Virus record (IMG/VR): IMGVR_UViG_3300032240_000797 | Coordinates: 1 to 47,768 of that record | Direction: 5' to 3' (one strand) | DNA length: 47,768 nucleotides | Source: a virus | In this document: positions 6,936 to 14,587 of the stretch, piece by piece | Numbering within the stretch: position 1 is the first letter of the stretch | How the letters are laid out: every line of letters starts with the position of its first letter | Position numbers and translations under genes: made by a program | Notes under the pieces: model-generated | Told to the model about the DNA's origin: nothing | Seen by the model: the letters and a program-made list of their open reading frames with translations, nothing else | Databases searched by the model: none

Positions 6936-8713
6936 ATATCCATTCCTAAAAATCTGCTGTGGAATTTATCTTCTTTAACAGCACTAAATTTTGTTTGAGC
7001 ATATTGTACAACTTGCTGTCTACGATCGCCTCGAACAGCTTTAATTGAATTAACAGCTTGATCAACTGCGGCTTTACCAGCAGGTACACCAACTTTACCT
7101 GCTTTGGCCTTACCAGCAGGTGCTGTTGCTGGATCCATTGTTGGTTCAATTCTACCACTAGGATCTGCTGTAGGATCAGTTGCGGCAGGTGTATCAGCAA
7201 CACCAACAGCTTTCATAGCAGGATCAATAATAGTAGCATCTACACCTTGTTTTTGTAAAAATGATTTTACTTCAACTGAATCAGTTGGACTACCAGCAGA
7301 TTTCCAAGCACTCATTAATTTGTCTGCGGTAATTTTAGTTGTTAAATTTTTACCAACTGTAGCGGCTTTGTTAGCAACTGCGCCAAGAGCATTACCGGCA
7401 GCACCTTTAATTGTATCCCACATGCCTTCGTTGACAGGAAGACCGTCTATAATTCTAAACAATCTACGAATTTGATCTTCACGTAGACTAATACCTTGTA
7501 TTTGATTTAACAATTCTTGAGCTTTTTCTTTGCTAATCATAGGACGAGGAGTTTCTCCACTGATTACTTTTTTCAAATATTCAGGATCAAATCCACTCGA
7601 AGCACTAGAAGCTGTATCGGCTGCTTGTTGTAATTGTCCACCATTTTGTGCTTGCCAATCCAAAGCCGCTTGTGCTTTTTCTGCACTGATCATAGGACGA
7701 GGATGTTCACCACTGATTACTTTATTCAAATAATCGGCGCTCATTCCAGCACCTTGTGGCGGTGTTGATGCGGCTGCGCCTGCAGTGTTGCTGTAATCAG
7801 ATAACGAAGCACCTGGTGGTAAACGTGGACGAATAGGAGCATCAGTTACACCAGCACTCGGGTCTGCTGACGCACCCATTGAAACTGTTCCACCAGAAGT
7901 AGCTTGGTTACTAATCCCTGTCTGACCTGTCATAGCGTGAGCAGTATCGCGACTAACAGAGTAAGTTGAGCCATCTGGTTTTTGAATTGTAACTCCTGAA
8001 TTTGCGTTACTTGAATCTAAACCAACAATTTTTTCACCATCTGGAAGTTCTTGTCCTACGCCTAGTTGAGCGCCAGGAGGAGCATCAGTAGGAACATCAG
8101 CTTCTGGCTTACCTTTTAAATGCTGTCCAATCTGTCCAGCGGCATAGGCCATAGCGCCAGTCTTACCACCTTGATAGGCGGCACTACTAAACTTCTCACC
8201 TTGTAATAGTTTGTCGGTCATTTTTAACAAACCTAGTACAGCGGCTCCACCTAGTCCTGCTCCGCTGATACCAGCGGCGGCAATAAGAGCACTGTAAATT
8301 AAACCTTGTGCTATTGGATGTGCTTTGGCAAAAGCACGATATTTTTGAATTACTTGATTAACAGCATTATCTGGGCCACCAAGACCTGCTTCAATTTTGG
8401 CAACGGCGCTATCGTAAGCAGAGTCAACATTTTTAATTGGACCCGAATCTTGAATCTTAGTTTTTAAATCTTCCCATGCTTTGTTAACTGCGCTGGCGGC
8501 ATCTTTGCCTTTGCCCAGCATGGTTCTATTACCGCCGGCATCAGTGGCACCTTGTTCAACTTGCTGGAATAACTTTTGAATCTGGTCAGGAGTTAGCGCG
8601 GCTTCTTTTAAAGCACGGCCGGCATTTTCCCAAAGTCTATAAGACTTAGCTTCTGTTAATCTAACGCCCTCTGCTAGGACATCAGAATTTTCCAATAGTT
8701 GGTTTAATTTCAT
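6932..8713 (-). CDS. Ala/Gly-rich virion or internal-head protein with paralogous modules
   Basis: Encodes 593 aa; of a type common in marine T4-like phages, mostly annotated as structural or hypothetical. It starts MKLNQLLENS, followed by a helical domain with LTPDQIQKLF, a hydrophobic region at about 135-165 (AQGLIYSALIAAAGISGAGL) able to enter a membrane, and a Gly/Pro/Thr-rich middle. Two imperfect copies of a roughly 28-residue unit follow (YLNKVISGEHPRPMISAEKA and YLKKVISGETPRPMISKEKA). The C-terminal region carries LMSAWKSAGSPTDS, then GKVGVPAGKAAVDQAVN, and ends HSRFLGMDI. The GKVGVPAGK block recurs in the neighbouring 312-aa-type protein. The gene overlaps that neighbour by ATGA. I infer a particle protein, perhaps packaged in the head; no enzyme motif is seen. 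Confidence 0.7.
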   Translation of the reverse strand: MKLNQLLENSDVLAEGVRLTEAKSYRLWENAGRALKEAALTPDQIQKLFQQVEQGATDAGGNRTMLGKGKDAASAVNKAWEDLKTKIQDSGPIKNVDSAYDSAVAKIEAGLGGPDNAVNQVIQKYRAFAKAHPIAQGLIYSALIAAAGISGAGLGGAAVLGLLKMTDKLLQGEKFSSAAYQGGKTGAMAYAAGQIGQHLKGKPEADVPTDAPPGAQLGVGQELPDGEKIVGLDSSNANSGVTIQKPDGSTYSVSRDTAHAMTGQTGISNQATSGGTVSMGASADPSAGVTDAPIRPRLPPGASLSDYSNTAGAAASTPPQGAGMSADYLNKVISGEHPRPMISAEKAQAALDWQAQNGGQLQQAADTASSASSGFDPEYLKKVISGETPRPMISKEKAQELLNQIQGISLREDQIRRLFRIIDGLPVNEGMWDTIKGAAGNALGAVANKAATVGKNLTTKITADKLMSAWKSAGSPTDSVEVKSFLQKQGVDATIIDPAMKAVGVADTPAATDPTADPSGRIEPTMDPATAPAGKAKAGKVGVPAGKAAVDQAVNSIKAVRGDRRQQVVQYAQTKFSAVKEDKFHSRFLGMDI

Positions 8714-9636
8714 TTGGCATTTAATACTTTGGATAGGTATAAAATTCTATCAACGTTTTCGTTGTAGCCTTTTACAATGTTTGGATTATCTTCTTCTGGA
8801 GGAGTAGTAGGGGCAGCTGGTGCGGCAGCAGGAGGTGTACCAGCAGGTGCAGCGGCTGGAGCAGGTGCTTTAGCCAACGCATCAATTTTATCTTTAGCAT
8901 ACTTAACAACATCTTGTCTTCTATCACTGCGTACAGTTTGAACAACGTTTACTGCTTGATCAACTGCGGCTTTACCAGCAGGTACGCCAACTTTACCTGT
9001 TTTTGCTGGTGCTGTAGCATCAGCAGGAGCACCAGTAGTAGGTGCCGGTGTTGTTGCTGTTGGAGTAGCTTGAGGAGCGGTATTACCTGCAGCGGGCGGA
9101 GTTGTAGTTCCAGCTGGTGCTGTACCTGCGGCCTTCGGGTCTACTTTGTTATTTGCTTTAAACCATGCAGTTCTTTCTTCTTGACTAGCAAATGGTTTAC
9201 CTGTATGCCCGTCAAATCCAAATCCTTTATCAGCTGTATCGTCTGCTGGAGCGGCAGTAGTTGCGGCAGGTGGAGTTTGTGCTCCAGCGGCAGGTGGCGT
9301 AGTTCCTGTATTAGCTGTTGGTTTTGCAGCAGGAGTTCCGCCTGGAGCGGCTGCAGCTTTATTAGCTACAGCGGCTTGGTAATTTACACCACCGGCAGCA
9401 GGTGCGGGTGTAGTAGATGGAGCATTAGTTTGAGCAGGTGCTTCATCGTCACCACTTACCACTGCTTTACCAGCTTGGAATCCTTTTTTAACTGCGCCAG
9501 GTATACCAGCAATGCCGCCAGCAACTGCTCCAACTCCTTGGGCAACACCTCCAACAGCTTTACCTATACCTCTTCCAATACCAGCAAGGCTTATTTCATC
9601 AACTTGTTCTTCGACTAGTAATTCATTGATACGCAT
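8710..9636 (-). CDS. Ala/Pro/Thr-rich virion or internal-head protein, paralogue of its neighbour
   Basis: Encodes 308 aa from the ATG at 9636 (MRINELLVEEQ); a TTG 12 bases upstream opens the same frame but has no ribosome site. Residues about 15-50 are a Gly-zipper-like hydrophobic stretch (GIGRGIGKAVGGVAQGVGAV). About 65-215 is a low-complexity Ala/Pro/Thr linker broken by a short ordered segment (GFGFDGHTGKPFASQEERTA). The C-terminal module GKVGVPAGKAAVDQAVN plus VRSDRRQDVVKYAKDKI is nearly the same as one in the downstream gene. The short N-terminus resembles capsid-targeting leaders that T4-type prohead proteases cut after Glu, so packaging into the head is plausible but unproven. A perfect T4 late promoter lies 27 bases upstream. 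Confidence 0.7.
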   Translation of the reverse strand: MRINELLVEEQVDEISLAGIGRGIGKAVGGVAQGVGAVAGGIAGIPGAVKKGFQAGKAVVSGDDEAPAQTNAPSTTPAPAAGGVNYQAAVANKAAAAPGGTPAAKPTANTGTTPPAAGAQTPPAATTAAPADDTADKGFGFDGHTGKPFASQEERTAWFKANNKVDPKAAGTAPAGTTTPPAAGNTAPQATPTATTPAPTTGAPADATAPAKTGKVGVPAGKAAVDQAVNVVQTVRSDRRQDVVKYAKDKIDALAKAPAPAAAPAGTPPAAAPAAPTTPPEEDNPNIVKGYNENVDRILYLSKVLNAK

Positions 9637-9662
9637 AATAGATTCCAAAAAAATATTAAATT

Positions 9663-9670
9663 TATTTATA
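9663..9670 (-). promoter_or_regulatory. Late promoter TATAAATA
   Basis: The minus strand carries TATAAATA, an exact match to the T4 late promoter -10 element, 27 bases before the ATG at 9636. It heads the two-gene Ala-rich virion protein operon and separates it from the early-type operon to the right. Confidence 0.65.
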
Positions 9671-9677
9671 CCTATTA

Positions 9678-9753
9678 AAGTGAACTACGTTCACTTGCTT
9701 CTGCGCTATCGCTTACGCTCTAGCTTGAAGCATATTGTTTCGTCGAAGACGAA
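9678..9753. repeat. Run of three inverted repeats
   Basis: 9678-9696 is a perfect 8-bp stem with a 3-base loop (AAGTGAAC TAC GTTCACTT). 9697-9731 is closed by GCTTC/GAAGC. 9739-9753 is a 6-bp stem with a GAA loop (TTCGTC/GACGAA). They follow one another without a gap of more than eight bases, just upstream of the late promoter on the minus strand. A GCTTACGCT word inside the second recurs at 10091. Confidence 0.55.
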
Positions 9754-9774
9754 TTTAAATATTATCTAGATTCT

Positions 9775-10127
9775 ATGGTCACACTTTGCCCGCACAGGGC
9801 AAAGTTAACATTATCTGAGTTCGACAAGTCACTTAGTGTTAGAGCATTACAGTGGCGGTTGTCCGGTACCACGAGCTCCGTCTTTACAACGGCAGCATAC
9901 AAATACACACTAACGCATTTGTATACTTGGGGTTTTTCTCCCCTCATTTTGCCTTTTTCTATGTTTCTAACAATCAAACCGCGGCGAATTTGCGATCTTG
10001 GTCCTGTAAAGGATACTGATTGAGAACTCTTAACGGCGAGAGATTTCCATCCCTGTGATCCAAGATCCAGGTTTAGGGCGTACGAGATTAGCTTACGCTT
10101 GCTGTTACCGTTTAAGGAGCCTAAATT
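9775..10127. ncRNA. Gene-free, highly structured interval; candidate non-coding RNA
   Basis: No convincing gene lies between 9637 and 10120. The stretch looks richer in G and C than its neighbours and holds many perfect stems: 9783-9805 (ACTTTGCCC/GGGCAAAGT, 5-base loop), 9897-9924 (ATACAAAT/ATTTGTAT), 9929-9943 (GGGG/CCCC), and a long-range 8-bp pair GATCTTGG (9994-10001) with CCAAGATC (10060-10067) enclosing two small hairpins. GCGTA (10078-10082) pairs with TACGC (10094-10098), and TTTAGG (10072-10077) with CCTAAA (10120-10125). Flanking G-U pairs weakly favour the plus strand. Open frames exist on both strands but lack a supported start. No match to tRNA, tmRNA, RNase P or group I intron cores was seen. 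A decayed gene is the main alternative. Confidence 0.35.
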
Positions 10128-10549
10128 TTATTTCTAATGTGGGAGCCATGTACACGGACAGAGATTTGTCCGTTATAATAATCTGTTGATTCTAATACTT
10201 TGCGGTCGAATTGTTCACGGGCCTCAATGTAAGATGTTTCTGCTTTTGATTTACAATAGTGTAATATTTCGCGAGAGAAATTTTCTTTGCCTAATTTTTC
10301 TATATCTGCTGTTAATTCAACGCTGGACCCGTAATATTCCTGCCAGTCACTGTCGATTTTGCTTCGAATCTTCTTTTTCTTCTTGGTGCCGTTCTTTAAC
10401 TTTACAGTCTTGTAGGTCGTTTTACTAAATTTTGCTAGTTTTTTGCCAATGTATTGGCGTCCTGAGATTGTATTAGTAATGTTATAAACAAAACCAATAC
10501 AATCTTCGGGTAATTCATTTACAACTTGTCCTTGATAAGTCCAGGTCAT
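10121..10549 (-). CDS. GIY-YIG family endonuclease (Seg/homing-type)
   Basis: Encodes 142 aa from the ATG at 10549, which shares one base with the methyltransferase stop (TAATG). It has the GIY-YIG core: GFVYNITN at 19-26 for the first motif and QYIGKK at 32-37 for the second. A strongly basic insert (TKKKKKIRSK) follows, then DWQEYYGSS, and the conserved YIEAREQFD with the expected catalytic Glu, then YYNGQ. T4-like phages carry many free-standing nucleases of this family (Seg proteins), which cut DNA and often promote their own spread. No separate DNA-binding domain is visible at the C-terminus. Coupling to an ordinary gene in an operon suggests a settled resident, or one with a DNA-processing role. 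The structured interval starts at its stop codon. Confidence 0.85.
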   Translation of the reverse strand: MTWTYQGQVVNELPEDCIGFVYNITNTISGRQYIGKKLAKFSKTTYKTVKLKNGTKKKKKIRSKIDSDWQEYYGSSVELTADIEKLGKENFSREILHYCKSKAETSYIEAREQFDRKVLESTDYYNGQISVRVHGSHIRNKI

Positions 10550-11289
10550 TAATCTTTCCAAGACGCAACATGCTGACTTGGGCTAAAACTTTGAACATCC
10601 ATTCCTAGTTTATTGAACATAAATGCTAGACTCTTTGAAGAGTGCATACATACATGTCCATTTCTAGGAGCAATATACCAATACTCTGATCCAGCATCTC
10701 TGATAATATCATTGATTAGTGTGCTAAAAACAATTTGCCCACTGTCAGGATTGATAAAACTTATCATTTCTTTAATAGTTTCCCAAGGTGTTGGAGTATG
10801 TTCTAGTACTTCAAATGCAGTTAACACATCAAACTTTGTATCTTTATCAAATACTGGATCTGTTTTCCACATAGGATCCCACCCAACAGCATTATAACCT
10901 AACTTTACAAGTTCTTTACTGAATAAGTCGTTGCCAGCACCGTAATCTAATACGCTGATAGATTTATCTCCGCCTAACATAGGACTAAACCAATTAGCAC
11001 AGTCTCTAGGACGTTTACCACCATAATCTGGATCTACTCTAATATAGTCGTCATTGTAGATGTTTGCAAGATAGTCGTCAACTTTCCACGAATCTAAATC
11101 TGTAGTAAAAATAAATCCACAGCTAGAGCATTTGTGATAGTAGACAGCATAGCCAACTTGTGAAAAAAGTTTTAATCCTTTTTCTTCTTCACAGGTCCTA
11201 TTGAAATCTTTCACTCCTAAAATAGAAGTGTTACTATCACAGATTTTACATCGTAGTCCGTGATATTTGCTTTTCACATCAACTATCAT
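10549..11289 (-). CDS. Class I SAM-dependent methyltransferase with N-terminal zinc-binding region
   Basis: Encodes 246 aa. An N-terminal CKIC (14-17) and CSSCG (54-58) form a likely four-cysteine zinc site. The Rossmann-type SAM-binding motif is VLDYGAGNDLFS (113-124), with an acidic residue in GWDP (136-139), and FDVLTAFEVLEHTPTP (153-168) is typical of the Methyltransf_23-like group. This layout is shared with small-molecule and sugar C- or O-methyltransferases rather than with DNA methylases; I see no DPPY-type DNA methylase motif. The substrate cannot be told from the sequence. The start at 11289 overlaps the stop of the small basic protein (ATGA), and the end overlaps the GIY-YIG start. 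Its place in the recombination/sigma factor operon suggests early or middle expression. Confidence 0.82.
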   Translation of the reverse strand: MIVDVKSKYHGLRCKICDSNTSILGVKDFNRTCEEEKGLKLFSQVGYAVYYHKCSSCGFIFTTDLDSWKVDDYLANIYNDDYIRVDPDYGGKRPRDCANWFSPMLGGDKSISVLDYGAGNDLFSKELVKLGYNAVGWDPMWKTDPVFDKDTKFDVLTAFEVLEHTPTPWETIKEMISFINPDSGQIVFSTLINDIIRDAGSEYWYIAPRNGHVCMHSSKSLAFMFNKLGMDVQSFSPSQHVASWKD

Positions 11290-11483
11290 GACTTAGATTT
11301 GGCTTCCTTGCGAGCATTCTTCTCGGCAGTGATTTCGTTACGACGGGCTTTAACTAGCTTACCAAGTTCTGCTAGTGCTTTGCGAGCACGAGTACCTGCG
11401 GCGCTATTGCCACCAGTGAACTTAGCATCTTCTGCTAAAAATTCTGCAAAAGTCGTTTGTAATTGTGTATTGGTATCGTTCAT
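11286..11483 (-). CDS. Small basic histone-like protein
   Basis: Encodes 65 aa with an acidic-to-neutral N-terminus (TFAEFLAED), a central GGNSAAGTRARKALAELGKL and a Lys/Arg-rich C-terminus (RRNEITAEKNARKEAKSKS). Short proteins with the AAGTRARKAL signature are frequent in marine T4-like phages and are often annotated as histone- or nucleoid-like. Basic charge and size suit nucleic-acid binding, but this is inferred. It overlaps both neighbours by four bases, so it is tightly coupled within the gp46/gp47 operon. Confidence 0.7.
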   Translation of the reverse strand: MNDTNTQLQTTFAEFLAEDAKFTGGNSAAGTRARKALAELGKLVKARRNEITAEKNARKEAKSKS

Positions 11484-11761
11484 TTTTTCTTTTCCTTAAG
11501 TCTTTTCTTTTCTGCTCGAGCTTCTCGATTTTTTCTTAATCTTTCTGAATTAGCATCAACCATTTCTTGATGTGATTCAAAACTATAAAGAAATAGTTCT
11601 TTTTCTACTACCTTTAACTCTCTAAGTAGCCGCCGGAGATTTCTCATCCTTGGGATACTTATCAATTTCATATAGTCCTGATGACAATTATGATATTCTA
11701 CAACCAAGGTAACAAAACGATTGTAGGTTTCTTTGTATTTGTCTAGTTTAGGCGTCGACAT
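11480..11761 (-). CDS. Hypothetical protein, helical, basic C-terminus
   Basis: Encodes 93 aa from the ATG at 11761 (MSTPKLDKYK), which lies inside the last codons of gp46; an upstream in-frame ATG at 11773 would add only four residues. I do not recognise a family. The protein is predicted mostly helical, with many Arg/Leu/Glu repeats (MRNLRRLLRELKVVEKELFL) and a C-terminus almost wholly Lys/Arg/Glu (KNREARAEKKRLKEKKK). Overlaps of 14 bases with gp46 and four bases with the histone-like gene point to shared expression. A nucleic-acid-binding accessory is possible but unproven. Confidence 0.65.
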   Translation of the reverse strand: MSTPKLDKYKETYNRFVTLVVEYHNCHQDYMKLISIPRMRNLRRLLRELKVVEKELFLYSFESHQEMVDANSERLRKNREARAEKKRLKEKKK

Positions 11762-13526
11762 AATCAACATCATTACTGTAACTGGTAAAACCGTTTTCTT
11801 TAATTACTCTTAAAACGTTGTTCACACGCCCTATTAACTCGTCCTTGTGTGATATTAAGTATATATTCTTATTGCGTTCCCTGGCCATCTTTTTTAGGAC
11901 CGCTAGAGCACTTTCTACACCTGCAGCATCCATTCCAGCATCAACTAATTCGTCGATAAACAATAAATTAATATTTTGATACAGTCCTTCCCAAACATCT
12001 CGGAAAGCAAAACTCAAACTTAAAATTAATCTATTACGTTCACCACGTGACAAGTTGTCAAAATCAAGATCTTGTCCTAGTTGTGTAATTTCAACATTCA
12101 AGTCATTGAGGAAAATTACACGATGTGGAAGACCTAGTTTATCAATATAGTATCCAAGTCTCTTGTTTAGATAATTTAAATTCTGATCAATAATCTTTTT
12201 ACGAACAAAACTATCTTTGTTGGTTAAGAGTTTGTATAAAAATTCTTGATGATCGCGTAACTTGGTTAAGCTGTTAATTGAATCCCAGCTAACTTCTTGG
12301 ATAGCTGTACGATTCAATTCTTGTATTTGTTCTTCGTAGGGATTTGGCTCATCAATTTTGGTAGTTAGATTTTTTTCTAACTGATCTAAATTATTTTTAT
12401 GCCCTAGTGCTTCTGCTTCTGTATCATAAAATGTAACAGGTCTATGCGGAATATCTCCAGTACCTATTTCTTCTACGATTTGTTTAAGCTGGGCTGTTAC
12501 TCTTTGGAAATATTCGTAGGCTTCGTCAAAATGTTTGTTAGCAGTAGCAGTCATTTCTTCATGCTTATGATCATGAAGTTCCTGCTCGCAAGCATGACAC
12601 TTTTTATTTCCTAGACTTTCTAATTCTGTATTATATTTCTTAAGAGTCTTTTCAGCTTGGATTACAGCAGATTCTAATGTGGCTTTTTGTTTGTTCAGTC
12701 CGCGAATTTTAGTATCTAATTCTTCCCACTCTTTTAAAGAAGTATGCAATTTTAATTCAGCATCAATGTCCACGCTTTCTAATTTCATTATAGCGCGACC
12801 AAGACTTTCAATGTCTGTGTCTTTTTTAGTTTCCCAGGCAGAACTTTTAATCTTTAAGCTATCAATACTCTTTTGAACATTGTCGTTGGCGGTTTTAACA
12901 CCTTCAATTCTGAATTGTTCTTTTTGTATTTGGTCTTTAGTTTCTTTGACTATAACTTTTAAAGCTTCTGCTTTTTCACTTAATTGAGTAATGCCTAATA
13001 ACTGCTCAATAACTTCTCGTTGATCGGCGGCTCGCATACTAAGGAACGGTTCTGTGTAAGTATTCAGTGCTACCAGGTGCTTAAACATAGTGTGAGACAT
13101 TTCAAGCATTTGTTCAATGGCTTTTTGTGTTTCGCGACTATCGCCTTGACTGTCATCTTCTTCTTTAGACTCGATCTGATGATCGTTGATAAACAACTTG
13201 AGAACATTAGGCTTACGTCCTCGTTCTATTCTATACTTAATACCTTGTTTTTCAAACTCAGCAGTGACCAACATGTGTTTCCCGTTGGTCTTATTGATCA
13301 AGTTTTCTTTTTTGATATTTGTTAGTGCTTGTCCGTACAATGCGTAACTTAAAGCATTAATAATAGTAGTCTTACCTGTGCCGTTACGTGAACCTGTGTC
13401 GTCCCCGCCCAAGTCAATGTTTGCTCCTAACACAAGAGTAAGATGCTCTTTGTCAAAATCCACTGCTTGGGTCTGATTGCCCACGCTCATAAAGTTTTTT
13501 ACGGTTAAATTTTTTAGCTTAAACAT
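11748..13526 (-). CDS. gp46: Recombination nuclease ATPase subunit, gp46-like (Rad50/SbcC family)
   Basis: Encodes 592 aa (T4 gp46: 560). With gp47 it forms the Rad50-Mre11-type complex that resects DNA ends for recombination-dependent replication and helps degrade host DNA. Visible parts: Walker A GSRNGTGKT at 45-53; long coiled coil from about 185; zinc-hook CHAC at 310-313 in the middle; ABC signature LSRGER at 492-497; Walker B LLFIDE at 521-526; and the H-loop ISHKDE near 553-558. The hook and both nucleotide-binding halves are complete, so the protein should be active. The start ATG shares a base with the gp47 stop (TAATG). Confidence 0.96.
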   Translation of the reverse strand: MFKLKNLTVKNFMSVGNQTQAVDFDKEHLTLVLGANIDLGGDDTGSRNGTGKTTIINALSYALYGQALTNIKKENLINKTNGKHMLVTAEFEKQGIKYRIERGRKPNVLKLFINDHQIESKEEDDSQGDSRETQKAIEQMLEMSHTMFKHLVALNTYTEPFLSMRAADQREVIEQLLGITQLSEKAEALKVIVKETKDQIQKEQFRIEGVKTANDNVQKSIDSLKIKSSAWETKKDTDIESLGRAIMKLESVDIDAELKLHTSLKEWEELDTKIRGLNKQKATLESAVIQAEKTLKKYNTELESLGNKKCHACEQELHDHKHEEMTATANKHFDEAYEYFQRVTAQLKQIVEEIGTGDIPHRPVTFYDTEAEALGHKNNLDQLEKNLTTKIDEPNPYEEQIQELNRTAIQEVSWDSINSLTKLRDHQEFLYKLLTNKDSFVRKKIIDQNLNYLNKRLGYYIDKLGLPHRVIFLNDLNVEITQLGQDLDFDNLSRGERNRLILSLSFAFRDVWEGLYQNINLLFIDELVDAGMDAAGVESALAVLKKMARERNKNIYLISHKDELIGRVNNVLRVIKENGFTSYSNDVDYVDA

Positions 13527-14539
13527 TAAAGATTATTATAAATTTCTAGTAGAGTTGCTTTATCAAAGTCTTTGGAATCGATGTTAACTAATTGTTCTGT
13601 GACAATTTGATCAACACTTTCAAACTTTTGATCTGGATTATCGTCTATTGTACCATCTAAGTTGGTTTTATCTTGTATCAGACTTATTTCTCTGATATCG
13701 TAGTCTTTAACAAACGTTTCTTTGATAAAATTAGCTTCTTCGTAACTGATGTCAATATCTAAATTTACTTTGATATACATCTTGCTTTTCATAATGCTTT
13801 CGGCATTGTCGATTAAATCGCTGAGTTTAACAACTCTAAACTTAGGACAGTCGGGCCAGTCTATAAACTTAGGTTCGCCGCCCCACTCTAACGTCATCAT
13901 ACCGCGTTGATCATCGCCTACGTCGGCAAAGTTGTGTGGAAACGCATTGCCCATGTAAACAATTTTATCTCGTTGCTGACGCTTGTGGAAGTGTCCGCTG
14001 AACACATAATCTTGATGTTGGAAATGATGTGATTGTAGCTCTCCGTGGTCTGGCATCTGTACCATCGCGTTCATAAAGAACAATGGTAATTCAAAATGTC
14101 CAAACATGTATTTGCTTTTGATTTTAGAAATGTCTTTCCATTCGTCACCTACCAACCACGGTACTAAAGTCACATCACCAATGGTGGTTACTGTTTCGAC
14201 TACAGTAACGCCTGGAATATGTCGTCCAAAAGCAGAGCTATGAATATCTCTCTTGTCCTTATAGAACAAATCGTGATTGCCTGGAAACCAGAAGAACTGC
14301 TCAAATGCAGCTCCTAATTTTTCCAAGCATCTGATACTTGTATCAAGTGTAATTAAGTTTAGACTGTTACGATTATGGCTCCAGTCCCCAAGAAAGATAC
14401 AGGTTTCGCATCCTTCTTTTTGGGCTTCTTCGATAAACCAATCTACAAATTCTTCACAGTCTTTTAAATGTGTTGCTGAATTACTTTTTAGTCCAAAGTG
14501 TATGTCAGTAAAACACGCTACCTTTTTAAACAAGGGCAT
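13526..14539 (-). CDS. gp47: Recombination nuclease subunit, gp47-like (Mre11/SbcD family)
   Basis: Encodes 337 aa (T4 gp47: 339). It is a calcineurin-like metallophosphoesterase and the nuclease partner of gp46. All metal-binding motifs are present: DIHFG (12-16), GDWSHN (51-56), GNHD (87-90), GHFE (147-150) and GHFHKR (182-187). The C-terminal part (about 230-337) should bind the gp46 coiled-coil base. GGAG lies about a dozen bases before the ATG at 14539. It is the second gene of the operon after gp55, 48 bases downstream, and is coupled to gp46. Confidence 0.96.
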   Translation of the reverse strand: MPLFKKVACFTDIHFGLKSNSATHLKDCEEFVDWFIEEAQKEGCETCIFLGDWSHNRNSLNLITLDTSIRCLEKLGAAFEQFFWFPGNHDLFYKDKRDIHSSAFGRHIPGVTVVETVTTIGDVTLVPWLVGDEWKDISKIKSKYMFGHFELPLFFMNAMVQMPDHGELQSHHFQHQDYVFSGHFHKRQQRDKIVYMGNAFPHNFADVGDDQRGMMTLEWGGEPKFIDWPDCPKFRVVKLSDLIDNAESIMKSKMYIKVNLDIDISYEEANFIKETFVKDYDIREISLIQDKTNLDGTIDDNPDQKFESVDQIVTEQLVNIDSKDFDKATLLEIYNNL

Positions 14540-14587
14540 ATATTATTGTTCTCCTACAGCGAGTTTAGCAGACTTATAGAACAAATG

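Noticed and set aside
8914-9618. Plus-strand open frame of 234 codons opposite the Ala/Pro/Thr-rich gene
   Set aside because: It is antisense to a supported gene, Ser/Cys-rich as expected from the reverse of Ala/Pro/Thr codons, and lacks a ribosome site.
9783-9805. GC-rich hairpin as an intrinsic terminator
   Set aside because: The 9-bp stem is strong, but neither strand has a T-run after it.
9819-9825. GTTCGAC as a tRNA T-loop
   Set aside because: The flanking bases do not form a T-stem, and no acceptor stem or anticodon arm can be built around it.
9640-10120. Group I intron carrying the GIY-YIG gene
   Set aside because: The genes on both sides are complete and different, so no exon is interrupted, and I could not find the conserved intron core.
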